Source: Rhizobium etli CFN 42 (GTDB taxonomy: Bacteria > Pseudomonadota > Alphaproteobacteria > Rhizobiales > Rhizobiaceae). Taken from it: 64,000 nt of DNA. Both the position numbers and the translations under genes were made by a program. Below, in pieces: positions 1-9,183 of the stretch. Location: positions 3,580,001-3,644,000 of the forward strand of contig NC_007761.1 of NCBI RefSeq assembly GCF_000092045.1, written 5' to 3'. Below the pieces are notes generated by a model, which worked only from the letters and a program-made list of their open reading frames with translations, ran no database searches and was not told the DNA's origin. Each line of letters starts with the position of its first letter. Position 1 is the first letter of the stretch.

Positions 1-174
1 CGCCAGATCCGTCGTATGCTGGAGGCGCTCGGGGCCGAATGCTTGCGCCTTGTGCGGGTCGCAATCGGCGGGCTCGAACTCGGCGAACTCCCAAAAGGCG
101 CCGTGCGTGCGCTGACCGAGGGAGAATTGCAGGGGTTGCGCCGAAGAGCCGGCATGGAAAGGGCGAGACGTTGA
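1..174 (+). CDS. RsuA/RluB-type rRNA pseudouridine synthase, C-terminal fragment
   Basis: Only the last 57 residues are in the window; the gene begins upstream. The visible RQIRRMLEALG stretch, followed by a hydrophobic RLVRVAIGGLELGEL segment, is the typical C-terminal signature of the RsuA/RluB/RluE family, which isomerises specific uridines of 16S or 23S rRNA. Which rRNA position is modified cannot be told from this piece. Its stop codon overlaps the TTG proposed as the start of the next gene, so the two are probably one transcript. Confidence 0.7.
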   Translation, partial: RQIRRMLEALGAECLRLVRVAIGGLELGELPKGAVRALTEGELQGLRRRAGMERARR

Positions 175-884
175 CCGATGTGTCGGAGATGGCGCCGCAT
201 GACTTCTGGCAGGAGATCCATCCGCCCGGCACCTTTCCCGAGGATCGGGAATTCACCACCTTCTATGTCGCCACGCTGGAGGACGACCGCCAGCTTCGCC
301 TGCCGATACGCGTGTTGGCAGATGGCGATCACGCTCTCGCTTCGCTGATCGTCAACCAGGCGAGCTTCGCCGTCCTCGACGCGTTGGCCGACGGCCTCGC
401 CGAAAAGATCAGACCCATGGGCGTCGATGTCATTGCCGGCCTGCCGACGCTCGGCTTGACGCTTGCAGCCGCCGTCGCGCAGAAGCTCGGTCACGGCCGC
501 TACGTCCCGCTCGGCACCTCGCGCAAGTTCTGGTACCGCGACGAACTCTCGGTTCCTCTGTCTTCGATCACCACGCCGACACAGGACAAGCGCCTCTATA
601 TCGATCCGCGCATGTTGCCGCTGCTGATCGGACGGCGCGTCGCCCTGATTGACGACGTCATTTCCAGCGGCGCCTCGATCGTCTCGGGCCTTGATCTGCT
701 GACGACCTGCGGCATCGAACCCGTCGTCATCGGCGCGGCCATGCTGCAATCGGAGCGCTGGCGCGACAGCCTAGCAGCCGCCGGGCCGCAATGGATCGCG
801 CGCATCCGCGGTGTCGTTGCAACACCCGTGCTGGAGCGGAATGCCGAGGGCCGCTGGCAGGTTTCGGTCCGACCGAAGACATGA
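171..884 (+). CDS. Type I phosphoribosyltransferase-family protein
   Basis: A protein of about 237 residues with the PRPP-binding motif VALIDDVISSGAS near residue 160, the hallmark of type I phosphoribosyltransferases (acidic pair followed by a small-residue loop). Such enzymes join PRPP to a nucleobase, but the acceptor base cannot be assigned. The reading frame is open further upstream; I chose TTG at 171 because it overlaps the stop of the preceding gene and has GGAAAGGGCGAG just before it. ATG at 189 is the alternative. The arginine-rich N-terminus of a longer reading would come from overlap with the upstream gene and is unlikely to be real. Confidence 0.8.
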   Translation: MTDVSEMAPHDFWQEIHPPGTFPEDREFTTFYVATLEDDRQLRLPIRVLADGDHALASLIVNQASFAVLDALADGLAEKIRPMGVDVIAGLPTLGLTLAAAVAQKLGHGRYVPLGTSRKFWYRDELSVPLSSITTPTQDKRLYIDPRMLPLLIGRRVALIDDVISSGASIVSGLDLLTTCGIEPVVIGAAMLQSERWRDSLAAAGPQWIARIRGVVATPVLERNAEGRWQVSVRPKT

Positions 885-1023
885 GATTGTCCGGTCTTTG
901 CCGGCTGTGCCTCTGTACAGCAGATGAGGAACGACTACAGTCCGCCCAAGGCCTGTCAGCCGGAAATCTGCAGCGGTTCCGGTAAAGCGACATGCCTCCG
1001 TCGATGAAACACCGGATCCGCCC

Positions 1024-2766
1024 ATGTCGTTCGAGCAAGCATCCCTGCTGATCCTTCTGCTGGCGATGCTCGTTCTCTTCTCGCTCGAGCGCATACGCAT
1101 CGAGGTGACTGCCATTGCCGGCCTGCTCGCCGGCTATGCGCTCGGACTTTATCCTGCCGACCACATCTTCGCGGGCTTCGCCAGCCCCGTCGTTATCACC
1201 GTCGTCGAAATTCTGCTGATCGTCCAGGTGCTGGCACGCGCCAAGCTCTTCGACAACCTCGCTGCGCGTGTCGCGGCCGCACGACCATCGAACTTCAAGG
1301 TCATATCAGGCGCTTCCTCGCTTGCCGCCTTTCTTTCCATCTTCATGAACAATATCGGTGCCTTCGCGATCACCCTGCCGGTGGCGCTGCGGCTCGGCGT
1401 GGCGCTGTCAGTCCCCCGCCGTCAGCTCGTCATGCCCATCTCGTTTGCCGCCCTGCTCGGCGGCCTCGTCTCGCTGATCGGCACGCCGGCCAACCTGCTC
1501 GTCAGCGACGCGCTTGCCAGGACGTCCGGTGCGGGTTTTCATTTCTTCGATTTCAGCTATGTCGGGCTGCCCGTCGCAATCGCAGGCATTCTGCTCATCG
1601 CCGTTCGAGTCCGATACCTGTTTCCGGAACCTGACGCAGTGCCGGCAACGCTCGCCCAGGGCTCGCGTCGCGTCGTCGTCGAACGTAGCATTCCCAATGC
1701 TTCGCCGCTGATCGGCACACGGCTTTCCGAGTGTCTAGCCCGCTTCGCTATAAAACCGCACGCGCTGATCCGTGACGGCAATTTCGTGTTTGGCCCGCTC
1801 GACCAGTCGATGATCAGCGCGGGCGACGTGCTGCTTGCCGAAGGCGCCGATGACATCTTTGCCGGCCTTGCCGCCGCACAGGCCCTGGTGGCCGATGCCC
1901 ATCTGCATGGTCAGCCGCCAGATTTTACCCGGGTTGAAACTGTCGTCATGCCCGAAAGCACGCTGGTGGGTTCGCGCGTCAGCTCGCTCGAAGTCTTCCA
2001 CCATCGCGGCATCGCAGTCACTGCTCTTTCCATGCGCACACCGCGCATCGAAGGCCGCTTTCTCGATCTGCAACTGTCGATCGGCGATATATTGACGCTG
2101 GAAGGGCCACGTACGGCAATCGCCGAAGCGCTGGAGGAAAGCGAGTGCCTGCCGCTTGCTCCGACAGCTTCAGCCGAACCGGCCCTCCTCACCTGGCGGC
2201 CTTTCGCATTATTTGCCTGCGGCGTCGCGGCGTCGGCGGCGGGCCTGCATCCCGAGGTTGCTTTTGCGGGTGTCGTCCTCGTCCTCGCTTTGCTCAATCA
2301 TCTCAATATCCGCCAGGCGATGGCCGACCTCAACTGGCCGATCATCATCATGCTCGCGGCGATGATTCCGATCGGTCGGGCCGTGGCTAACACCGGGGCG
2401 GCCGAAGCGATTGCCGGCTGGCTGAGCCTCATCGTGCCGGTTAACCATCCACTTTCCGGCATCGCCCTCATGCTCTTCCTCGCGATGGCGCTGACGCCCT
2501 TCGTCAACAACGCGACGGTCGCAATCGTGCTCGCCCCGATCGCACTCGAATTTGCAAAGATCGGGCGGCACGCACCGGACGCCTATCTGATCGCGGTCGC
2601 CGTCGGAGCCTCGCTCGATTTTCTGACGCCCTTCGGCCATCACAACAACACGCTGGCGATGGGCATCGGCGGCTACCGCTTCAGCGACTTCCTGCGGGCC
2701 GGCTGGCTGCTTGCCGTAGCAACTTACGGCCTCTCTCTGTTTCTTCTGGCTCTGTTCTGGCTGTGA
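1024..2766 (+). CDS. SLC13-family anion permease with TrkA-C domains
   Basis: A 580-residue inner-membrane protein. N- and C-terminal blocks of hydrophobic helices flank a soluble centre (about residues 200-370) with two TrkA-C-like modules. Conserved SLC13/ArsB-superfamily signatures are visible: [23 protein letters not shown] near residue 140 in the first half, and [15 protein letters not shown] plus [12 protein letters not shown] in the second. Members move dicarboxylates, sulfate or other anions with sodium or protons. The substrate is not evident, since neither neighbour suggests one. A second member of the family lies at 27449-29221. The upstream ribosome-binding site is weak. Confidence 0.85.
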   Translation: MSFEQASLLILLLAMLVLFSLERIRIEVTAIAGLLAGYALGLYPADHIFAGFASPVVITVVEILLIVQVLARAKLFDNLAARVAAARPSNFKVISGASSLAAFLSIFMNNIGAFAITLPVALRLGVALSVPRRQLVMPISFAALLGGLVSLIGTPANLLVSDALARTSGAGFHFFDFSYVGLPVAIAGILLIAVRVRYLFPEPDAVPATLAQGSRRVVVERSIPNASPLIGTRLSECLARFAIKPHALIRDGNFVFGPLDQSMISAGDVLLAEGADDIFAGLAAAQALVADAHLHGQPPDFTRVETVVMPESTLVGSRVSSLEVFHHRGIAVTALSMRTPRIEGRFLDLQLSIGDILTLEGPRTAIAEALEESECLPLAPTASAEPALLTWRPFALFACGVAASAAGLHPEVAFAGVVLVLALLNHLNIRQAMADLNWPIIIMLAAMIPIGRAVANTGAAEAIAGWLSLIVPVNHPLSGIALMLFLAMALTPFVNNATVAIVLAPIALEFAKIGRHAPDAYLIAVAVGASLDFLTPFGHHNNTLAMGIGGYRFSDFLRAGWLLAVATYGLSLFLLALFWL

Positions 2767-2851
2767 TGCGATACTTCGGCTCGGCTTGACTTCGCCGGTA
2801 ATGAAACTAGAGCAGGAAGCCATCAGCCAAATACAAGGACAGTCGAGCGCC

Positions 2852-3796
2852 GTGCGAATCCTCTCCGAAGCCCATTTCCCGGAACTGCCGAACTACTATC
2901 GCGGCAAGGTGCGCGAGAACTACGACCTTCCCGACGGACGCCGCATCATCATCAGCACAGATCGGCTGAGCGCTTTCGACCGCATTCTCACCTGTATTCC
3001 CTACAAGGGCCAGGTGCTGACGCAGACGGCGCGTTACTGGTTCGAGGCAACGAAGGACATTTGCCCGAACCACGTGCTCGACTATCCCGATCCGAATGTG
3101 GTCATCGGCAAGCGGCTCGACATCCTGCCGGTTGAAATCGTCGTGCGCGGTTATCTCGCCGGCACCACCGGCACCTCGATCCTGACGCTCTATAAGAAGG
3201 GTCAGCGGGAAATGTACGGCATGCGTCTGCCGGATGGCATGCGCGACAATCAGATCCTCCCGGAACCCGTCATCACGCCGACGAGCAAAGAATTCGACGG
3301 AGGCCATGACGAACCGCTGACGCCTGCCGAAATCGTCACGCGAGGCCTTCTGACCAGCCAGCAGTGGGAAAGCTTGTCGAAATATGCACTTGCGCTCTTT
3401 GCCCGCGGCCAGGAGATGGCGACCAGACGCGGCCTTATTCTGGTCGATACAAAATATGAATTCGGCACCGACCGTGACGGCAACATCATTCTCGCCGACG
3501 AGATTCACACGCCCGACAGCAGCCGCTACTGGCTTGCCGAAACCTATCCGGCAAGTTTTGCCGCTGGCAAGCGTCCGGATAGTTTCGACAAGGACTTCGT
3601 CCGTGCGTGGGTGGCGGAGCGCTGCGACCCTTATAAGGACGAGATTCCAGAAATCCCCACCGAACTGATCGAGCAGACCTCGGCCGTCTATATCAGAGCC
3701 TACGAGGCGATAACCGGTGAGCGCTTTGTTGCCGACAACAGCGGCGAGACGCCGCTTGCCCGTGTCCGCAACAACCTCGCCCTCTTTTTCCCCTGA
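2852..3796 (+). CDS. purC: Phosphoribosylaminoimidazole-succinocarboxamide (SAICAR) synthase
   Basis: This enzyme ligates aspartate to CAIR using ATP in de novo purine synthesis. The conserved blocks [11 protein letters not shown] (N-terminal), [23 protein letters not shown] and VDTKYEFG are present. At about 314 residues it belongs to the longer, yeast-like PurC form; from general knowledge, rhizobia often carry this in addition to a short PurC in the purCSQL cluster. I chose GTG at 2852 because the similarity begins there and AAGGA lies 12 bases upstream; in-frame ATGs at 2801 and 2786 would add about 20 poorly conserved residues. The hairpin AAGGCC-TCCC-GGCCTT at 3811-3826 follows but has no T-run. 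The gene stands alone, apart from other pur genes. Confidence 0.92.
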   Translation: MRILSEAHFPELPNYYRGKVRENYDLPDGRRIIISTDRLSAFDRILTCIPYKGQVLTQTARYWFEATKDICPNHVLDYPDPNVVIGKRLDILPVEIVVRGYLAGTTGTSILTLYKKGQREMYGMRLPDGMRDNQILPEPVITPTSKEFDGGHDEPLTPAEIVTRGLLTSQQWESLSKYALALFARGQEMATRRGLILVDTKYEFGTDRDGNIILADEIHTPDSSRYWLAETYPASFAAGKRPDSFDKDFVRAWVAERCDPYKDEIPEIPTELIEQTSAVYIRAYEAITGERFVADNSGETPLARVRNNLALFFP

Positions 3797-3905
3797 AAAG
3801 GAGACGCGCGAAGGCCTCCCGGCCTTGTATCGGCTTGGCAGTTTTCGCTGAATAGCGCTAGCATCGGCAAAAGGGGTATACCGGGCGCGGCCCGGCGGGG
3901 GACGG

Positions 3906-4508
3906 ATGGTAAGAAGGCCGAGACGCAAGGCCGAGGAAACGCGACAGGACATCCTCTCCATGGCGGAGATGCTGTTTCGCGAACGTGGCTTCGCAGCAGT
4001 GTCGATCGCCGATATCGCCGGCGCGCTTGACATGTCGCCCGCGAATGTCTTCAAGCATTTCCGTTCCAAGGTCGCACTGGTCGACGCCATCGCCGGACGC
4101 CATCTCGACAATGCCGCAGAGCGTTTCGTCCCCCTCGACCAGGACATTCCTGCGGAAGAGCAATTGCTGCGCTTCGTCCTGCGCCTGCTCGAGGGCCATC
4201 TGCAGGACATCCAGAAGAGCCCGTACATCTTCGAAATGGTGGTTTCGACCATCGAGGCCAAACTCGAAGCCGGCAAGCGCTATCGCGCCCGCATCGAGGA
4301 AAAACTCCGCGAGATCATCCGCAAAGGCATGACGGAGGGACGCTACCATTGTCGCGATCCCGAGCGCGCGGCCCATACGGTCGCCGATGTGTTGGCCTGC
4401 GTGCTGCACCCTATCCTCATCGTCCGGGACGACAAGGAGACACTGGTGCGCCGGGCCGGGGAAATCGTCGGCTTCGTCGATGCCGCACTGCAAAATAACG
4501 CTTGCTAA
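3906..4508 (+). CDS. TetR-family repressor, probably of the downstream RND pump
   Basis: A 200-residue TetR-type regulator. Residues about 10-60 form the DNA-binding domain, with the helix-turn-helix around VSIADIAGALDMSPANVFKHF; the rest is a variable ligand-binding helical domain. It reads in the same direction as the RND efflux operon and ends about 155 bases before it. An inverted repeat begins on its last codon and runs into the gap (4507-4534), which makes it the likely local repressor of the pump and responsive to a pump substrate. The ligand is unknown. Confidence 0.85.
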   Translation: MVRRPRRKAEETRQDILSMAEMLFRERGFAAVSIADIAGALDMSPANVFKHFRSKVALVDAIAGRHLDNAAERFVPLDQDIPAEEQLLRFVLRLLEGHLQDIQKSPYIFEMVVSTIEAKLEAGKRYRARIEEKLREIIRKGMTEGRYHCRDPERAAHTVADVLACVLHPILIVRDDKETLVRRAGEIVGFVDAALQNNAC

Positions 4509-4534
4509 GTGACGAATGCTGACTTACGTCACTT
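4507..4534. promoter_or_regulatory. Candidate TetR-type operator upstream of the efflux operon
   Basis: A perfect inverted repeat with arms AAGTGACG (4507-4514) and CGTCACTT (4527-4534) and a 12-base spacer sits between tetR and the RND adaptor gene. A second, weaker symmetry (CTTACG and CGTAAAG) overlaps its right half. Size and position fit a TetR operator; binding is inferred. Confidence 0.5.
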
Positions 4535-4662
4535 CGTAAAGCTTTTCTTAGACTCGGTTAATGGCATTTCAAGCCAAATAATCCTGACGCTTCTATAAGC
4601 CTGAGCTCGGCTCGGCCGAGCGCGTGGATCGCAGGCGAATGCCATCGCATGAGGAATTCAGA

Positions 4663-5874
4663 ATGATAAGGCGTGCCCTGTTCATCTCCTCGGCCCTGGT
4701 GGCCGGCGCTTTGCTTGGCGCCTGCAGCGATAACGCCGGCAAGCCCGCCGGCAGTGGCGGTGCGGGCGCTGCGCAGCAGGCAGCGCCGGTCGGCGTGGTC
4801 ACGCTGAAGAAGGGTAGTTTCCCTATCACCACGATCCTTCCCGGCCGCGCCGAATCCTTCCAGACGGCCGATATCCGGCCGCAGGTGAGCGGCATCATCC
4901 GCGAGATCGCGTTCAGGGAAGGCGGCGAGATCAAGAAGGGCGACCTTCTCTATCAGATCGAGGACGCGCCCTACATCGCCGCCGTCGAGCAGGCCAAGGC
5001 GGCCATCTCCAAGGCCGAGGCGAGCGTGCCGAGCGCTGAGAGCAATCTCGAACGCTACCAGCGCCTCGTCGGCAGCGGCGCCACGCAGATCGAATACGAG
5101 ACAGCCAGGACGACGCTTCTTCAGGCGAAGGCCGAGGTCGAGTCGGCAAAGGCAGCCCTTTCCGCCGCGCAGATCGACCTTGACCACACGAAGATCGTCG
5201 CTCCCTTCGACGGCGTCATCGACCAGACCGCCTATAATGTCGGAAACGTCGTCTCGGCCAACCAGACGACAGCGCTGACGACGATCCGCCAGCTCGATCC
5301 GATCTATATCTCCCTGACGGAATCGAGCACCAACCTCCTGAGGCTGCGCGATGCGATGGCCGCCGGCGATATCAAGGGCGCGGAGAGCGTCGCTTTCCAT
5401 CTGATTCTTGAAGACGGCAAGGAATATAACCAGCAAGGCAAGCTCGACATGTCGAAGCAGGTGGTCAGCGAGACCACAGGTACCTTCATCATCCGTGTGC
5501 TCTTTCCCAATCCCGATCGTATCGTGCTGCCCGGAATGTATGTCCGCGCCACGGTCGAGCTCGGCGCCGAAACCGGTTATGCGCTGCCGCAGCTGGCAAC
5601 GAGCCGCGACGCCAACGGCCGACTGACGGCGCAGTTCGTTTCCGCCGACGGCAAGGTCGAAACCCGCGCCTTTGAGAACAGCTCGCCCTCCAACAATTCA
5701 TGGCTGGTGACTGACGGCATCAAGGACGGCGATCAGCTGATCGTCACCGGCCTGCAATCGGTAACAGCGGGCATGCCGGTGAAACCAGTCCCGATGAAGA
5801 TCAACGACAACGGCGTGGTCGTGCCTGCCGAGCAGGCCGCGGCCGGTGACGCTGAGAAGCCCGCAGCGAAATAA
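4663..5874 (+). CDS. RND efflux periplasmic adaptor lipoprotein (AcrA/MexA family)
   Basis: A 403-residue membrane-fusion protein that links the inner-membrane RND pump to the outer-membrane channel. A signal peptide ends in a lipobox (LLGAC, Cys about residue 20), so it is probably lipid-anchored in the periplasm. A biotinyl-lipoyl half-motif (ADIRPQVSGII), a long helical hairpin rich in Ala, Glu and Lys (about 95-165), the second lipoyl half (APFDGVIDQT) and a beta-barrel with an LPGMYVRATVE segment follow in family order. I chose ATG 4663, preceded by GAGGAA, over an upstream ATG at 4624, because the signal peptide begins there. It lies 47 bases upstream of the pump gene. Confidence 0.92.
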   Translation: MIRRALFISSALVAGALLGACSDNAGKPAGSGGAGAAQQAAPVGVVTLKKGSFPITTILPGRAESFQTADIRPQVSGIIREIAFREGGEIKKGDLLYQIEDAPYIAAVEQAKAAISKAEASVPSAESNLERYQRLVGSGATQIEYETARTTLLQAKAEVESAKAALSAAQIDLDHTKIVAPFDGVIDQTAYNVGNVVSANQTTALTTIRQLDPIYISLTESSTNLLRLRDAMAAGDIKGAESVAFHLILEDGKEYNQQGKLDMSKQVVSETTGTFIIRVLFPNPDRIVLPGMYVRATVELGAETGYALPQLATSRDANGRLTAQFVSADGKVETRAFENSSPSNNSWLVTDGIKDGDQLIVTGLQSVTAGMPVKPVPMKINDNGVVVPAEQAAAGDAEKPAAK

Positions 5875-5921
5875 TCGCTGCGAGCCGCATCGTCACCGTC
5901 TCAGCCGCACAGGAACAACCG

Positions 5922-8900
5922 ATGGCCAAGTTTTTCATCCGACGTCCGATTTTCGCTTGGGTCATTGCGATCACCATCATGCTCGCCGGCCTGCTGGCGA
6001 TCTTCACGCTGTCGATTTCGCAATATCCCGACATCGCCCCGACCACGGTGCGCATCAACGCCACCTATCGCGGCGCCAGTGCCGAGACCGTTGAAAAATC
6101 GGTCACGACGATCATCGAGGACGGCATGACCGGCCTCGACGACCTCACCTACATGACCTCGACCTCGTCGACCGGATCGGCCAGCATCCAGCTCACCTTC
6201 GGAACCAGCATCGATCCCGATATCGCCCAAGTCCAGGTGCAGAATAAGCTGCAGCTGGTCCAGTCGCAGCTTCCGGGCGACGTTATCGATGCCGGTATCA
6301 GCGTGACGCGCTCGACCTCGAGCATCCTCCTCGTCGGCTCACTCGTTTCGACCGATGGCAAGCGCAATTCGGTCGATCTCGGCAACATCATGTCGACCTC
6401 CATTGAGGACCAGATTCAGCGCCTGGAAGGCGTCGGCAGCATCAACGTCTTCGGCTCTGGATACGCCATGCGCATCTGGCTCGACCCCTTCAAGCTGGTG
6501 AAATACCAGCTGACGCCGAGCGACGTCACCGCGGCGATCCAGGCGCAGAACACTCAGGTCTCTGTCGGTTCGCTCGGCGCCCAGCCGACCACCCCCGGTC
6601 AGCAGCTCAACGTCACCATCACCGCGCAAAGCCAGCTCACCACCGTCGCCGACTTCGAGCACATCATCCTGAAGGTCGAAAAGGACGGTGCGACCGTGCG
6701 CCTGAGCGATGTCTCGCGCATCGAGATCGGCCAGGAAAGCTACGGCGGCAGTTCGCGCTACAACGGCCTGCCTTCGAGTGGTTTTGCCGTCAACCTCGCC
6801 ATCGGCGCCAACGCGATCGATACTGCCGCCCGCGTGCGGTCCGCACTCGACGTCATCGGCCGCACTCTGCCGGAAGGCGTGAAGATCACCTATCCCTATG
6901 ACACGACACCCTTCGTGGAATTGTCTATCGAGAAGGTCGTGCATACGCTGATCGAGGCAATCGTGCTCGTTTTCGTGGTGCTGCTCGTCTTCCTGCAGAA
7001 TTTGCGCGCCACGCTGATCCCGACCATTGCCGTTCCCGTGGTGCTGCTCGGCACTTTCGGAGTGCTGGCGGCGACAGGTTATTCCATCAATACGCTGACA
7101 ATGTTCGCCATGGTGCTGGCGATCGGCCTGCTCGTCGACGACGCGATCGTCGTCGTCGAAAATGTCGAGCGCATCATGTCTGAAGAGAAGCTTTCGCCGC
7201 TCGAAGCGACGGAGAAATCGATGGGCGAGATCACGGGGGCCATCGTCGGCATTGCGCTCGTGCTCACCGCCGTCTTCATTCCGATGGCCTTCTTCGGCGG
7301 TTCGACGGGCATCATCTACCGCCAGTTCTCGATCACCATCGTCTCGGCCATGCTGCTGTCGGCGCTCGTCGCGATCGTGCTGACACCCGCACTCTGCGCC
7401 ACGATGCTGAAGCCGGTCAGTGAACACAGAAAACACCGCGTCGGCGACTGGTTCAACCGCAACTTTACGCGCTCGACCAAGGGCTATGTCAGGACCATCG
7501 GCTATCTCCTGAAGCGGCCGATCCGCGTCATGTTGGTCTTCCTTCTCGTCGGCGCCGGTTGCGCCTACCTCTTCACCCGGCTGCCGAGTTCTTTCCTGCC
7601 GCAGGAAGATCAGGGCGTGCTGCTGACCATCGTCACCACGCCGCCAGGCTCGACGACGCAGCAGACTCAGGCCGTCGTCGAGAAAGTGGAAAACTATTAT
7701 CGCGAGAATGAGAAGGATGCAGTCGAATCCGTCTTCGGCGCACTCGGCTTTGGCTTCAACGGCTCCGGCCAGAACAGCGCCATCGTTTTCACCAAGCTCA
7801 AGGATTTTTCGCTGCGCACTGATCCAAATCTGAGCGCCCAGTCGGTTGTCAACCGGGCGCTGCGCAGCTTCTTTGCGATGCGCGAGGCACAGGTCTTCGC
7901 GCTCCTGCCGCCGGCGATTCAGGGCCTCGGCGTGTCGAGCGGCTTTTCCATGTATCTCGTCGATACCGGCGGCCACGGCAACGACGCGCTGACGGCTGCT
8001 TCCAAGCGGCTGATCCAGATGGGCAACAGCTCGGGTAAGATCGTGGCGCTGCGCAGCAGCAACAAAGAAGTCGAGCCGCAAATGCGCATCGTGCTCGATC
8101 AGGAAAAGATCGGCGCCATGGGCGTCGACATCGCCTCGGTCAATTCGATGCTGTCGATCATCTTCACCGGCCGCGATGTCAACGACTTCACGCTGAACGG
8201 CGAGATCAAGCCGGTCTATGTCCAGGGCGACGCACCCTTCCGCATGCAGCCGGACGATCTGAACCATTGGTACGCCCGCAACAATTCAGGCGAGATGGTG
8301 CCCTTCTCCGCCTTTACCAAAACCGAATGGGTCAAGGGCGCGCCCTCGCTTGCCCGTTTCAACGCCGTCAGCGCCATCCCGCTCGATGGCGCCTCCGCTC
8401 CCGGCGTATCCTCCGGCGATGCGATGAATGAAATGGAAGCGCTGACCGAACAGCTCGGCGGCGGCTACACGGTCGCCTGGCAAGGCATTTCCTATCAGGA
8501 GCGCCTTTCCGGCTCACAAGCGCCGATACTCTATGCGATTTCCGTTCTCGTCGTCTTCCTCTGCCTGGCAGCGCTTTATGAAAGCTGGTCGATTCCCTTC
8601 TCGGTGATCATGGCGGTGCCTGTCGGCATTCTCGGCGCGCTGGCGGCGGCAACGCTCTTTGGCCAGGCGAACGACGTCTATTTCAAGGTTGGCCTGCTGA
8701 CCACAATCGGACTCGCGGCGAAGAACGCGATCCTGATCGTCGAATTCGCCAAGGACCGGATGGAAAGCGGACTGGGACTCTATGAGGCGACGCTGGAGGC
8801 TGCGAGACTGCGCCTGCGGCCGATCATCATGACCTCGCTCGCCTTCATTCTGGGCGTCGTGCCACTGGCGGTCGCGACAGGCGCGGGCTCAGCGGCGCAG

Positions 8901-9032
8901 AATGCCATCGGCATCGGCGTTCTCGGCGGCATGCTCGCGGCGACGATGCTCGGAATTTTCTTTGTGCCGTCCTTTTTCGTTGTGATCCGACGCATCTTTG
9001 CCACACGCGGCAAAAATGCGGCATCAGTGTGA
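5922..9032 (+). CDS. RND multidrug efflux pump (AcrB/MexB, HAE1 family)
   Basis: A 1036-residue proton-driven inner-membrane pump of normal family length. The N-terminal MAKFFIRRPIFAWVIAI, the transmembrane-4 acidic pair (LAIGLLVDDAIVVVENVER, proton relay) and the relay lysine region (GLAAKNAILIVEFAKD) are all present. Two large periplasmic loops sit between helices 1-2 and 7-8. It should form a tripartite complex with the adaptor encoded just upstream and the NodT-type channel downstream. Substrates are not predictable; the HAE1 subclass usually handles hydrophobic or amphiphilic drugs and plant-derived compounds. Confidence 0.95.
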   Translation: MAKFFIRRPIFAWVIAITIMLAGLLAIFTLSISQYPDIAPTTVRINATYRGASAETVEKSVTTIIEDGMTGLDDLTYMTSTSSTGSASIQLTFGTSIDPDIAQVQVQNKLQLVQSQLPGDVIDAGISVTRSTSSILLVGSLVSTDGKRNSVDLGNIMSTSIEDQIQRLEGVGSINVFGSGYAMRIWLDPFKLVKYQLTPSDVTAAIQAQNTQVSVGSLGAQPTTPGQQLNVTITAQSQLTTVADFEHIILKVEKDGATVRLSDVSRIEIGQESYGGSSRYNGLPSSGFAVNLAIGANAIDTAARVRSALDVIGRTLPEGVKITYPYDTTPFVELSIEKVVHTLIEAIVLVFVVLLVFLQNLRATLIPTIAVPVVLLGTFGVLAATGYSINTLTMFAMVLAIGLLVDDAIVVVENVERIMSEEKLSPLEATEKSMGEITGAIVGIALVLTAVFIPMAFFGGSTGIIYRQFSITIVSAMLLSALVAIVLTPALCATMLKPVSEHRKHRVGDWFNRNFTRSTKGYVRTIGYLLKRPIRVMLVFLLVGAGCAYLFTRLPSSFLPQEDQGVLLTIVTTPPGSTTQQTQAVVEKVENYYRENEKDAVESVFGALGFGFNGSGQNSAIVFTKLKDFSLRTDPNLSAQSVVNRALRSFFAMREAQVFALLPPAIQGLGVSSGFSMYLVDTGGHGNDALTAASKRLIQMGNSSGKIVALRSSNKEVEPQMRIVLDQEKIGAMGVDIASVNSMLSIIFTGRDVNDFTLNGEIKPVYVQGDAPFRMQPDDLNHWYARNNSGEMVPFSAFTKTEWVKGAPSLARFNAVSAIPLDGASAPGVSSGDAMNEMEALTEQLGGGYTVAWQGISYQERLSGSQAPILYAISVLVVFLCLAALYESWSIPFSVIMAVPVGILGALAAATLFGQANDVYFKVGLLTTIGLAAKNAILIVEFAKDRMESGLGLYEATLEAARLRLRPIIMTSLAFILGVVPLAVATGAGSAAQNAIGIGVLGGMLAATMLGIFFVPSFFVVIRRIFATRGKNAASV

Positions 9033-9183
9033 TATAAATGCACTGTGATAATGCTGTTCCGATTGCTACATTGCGCCCGACTGCTTCGGAGTGGGTGTTA
9101 TTGGTAGAACGAGGCGCGGCGGCCGATAGTGAAGCATGAAGCTTCGGACAAGAATTGACTTGCTCGAGTACAGGAAGAAATGA

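Noticed and set aside
2807..4276. Long minus-strand frame across purC and tetR
   Set aside because: Spans two clear plus-strand genes and the gap between them; no recognisable domain.
6339..8267. Long open frame (over 600 codons) antisense to the RND pump
   Set aside because: Composition is that of a mirrored high-GC gene (rich in His, Arg, Asp); no family features, and the plus-strand pump is unmistakable.
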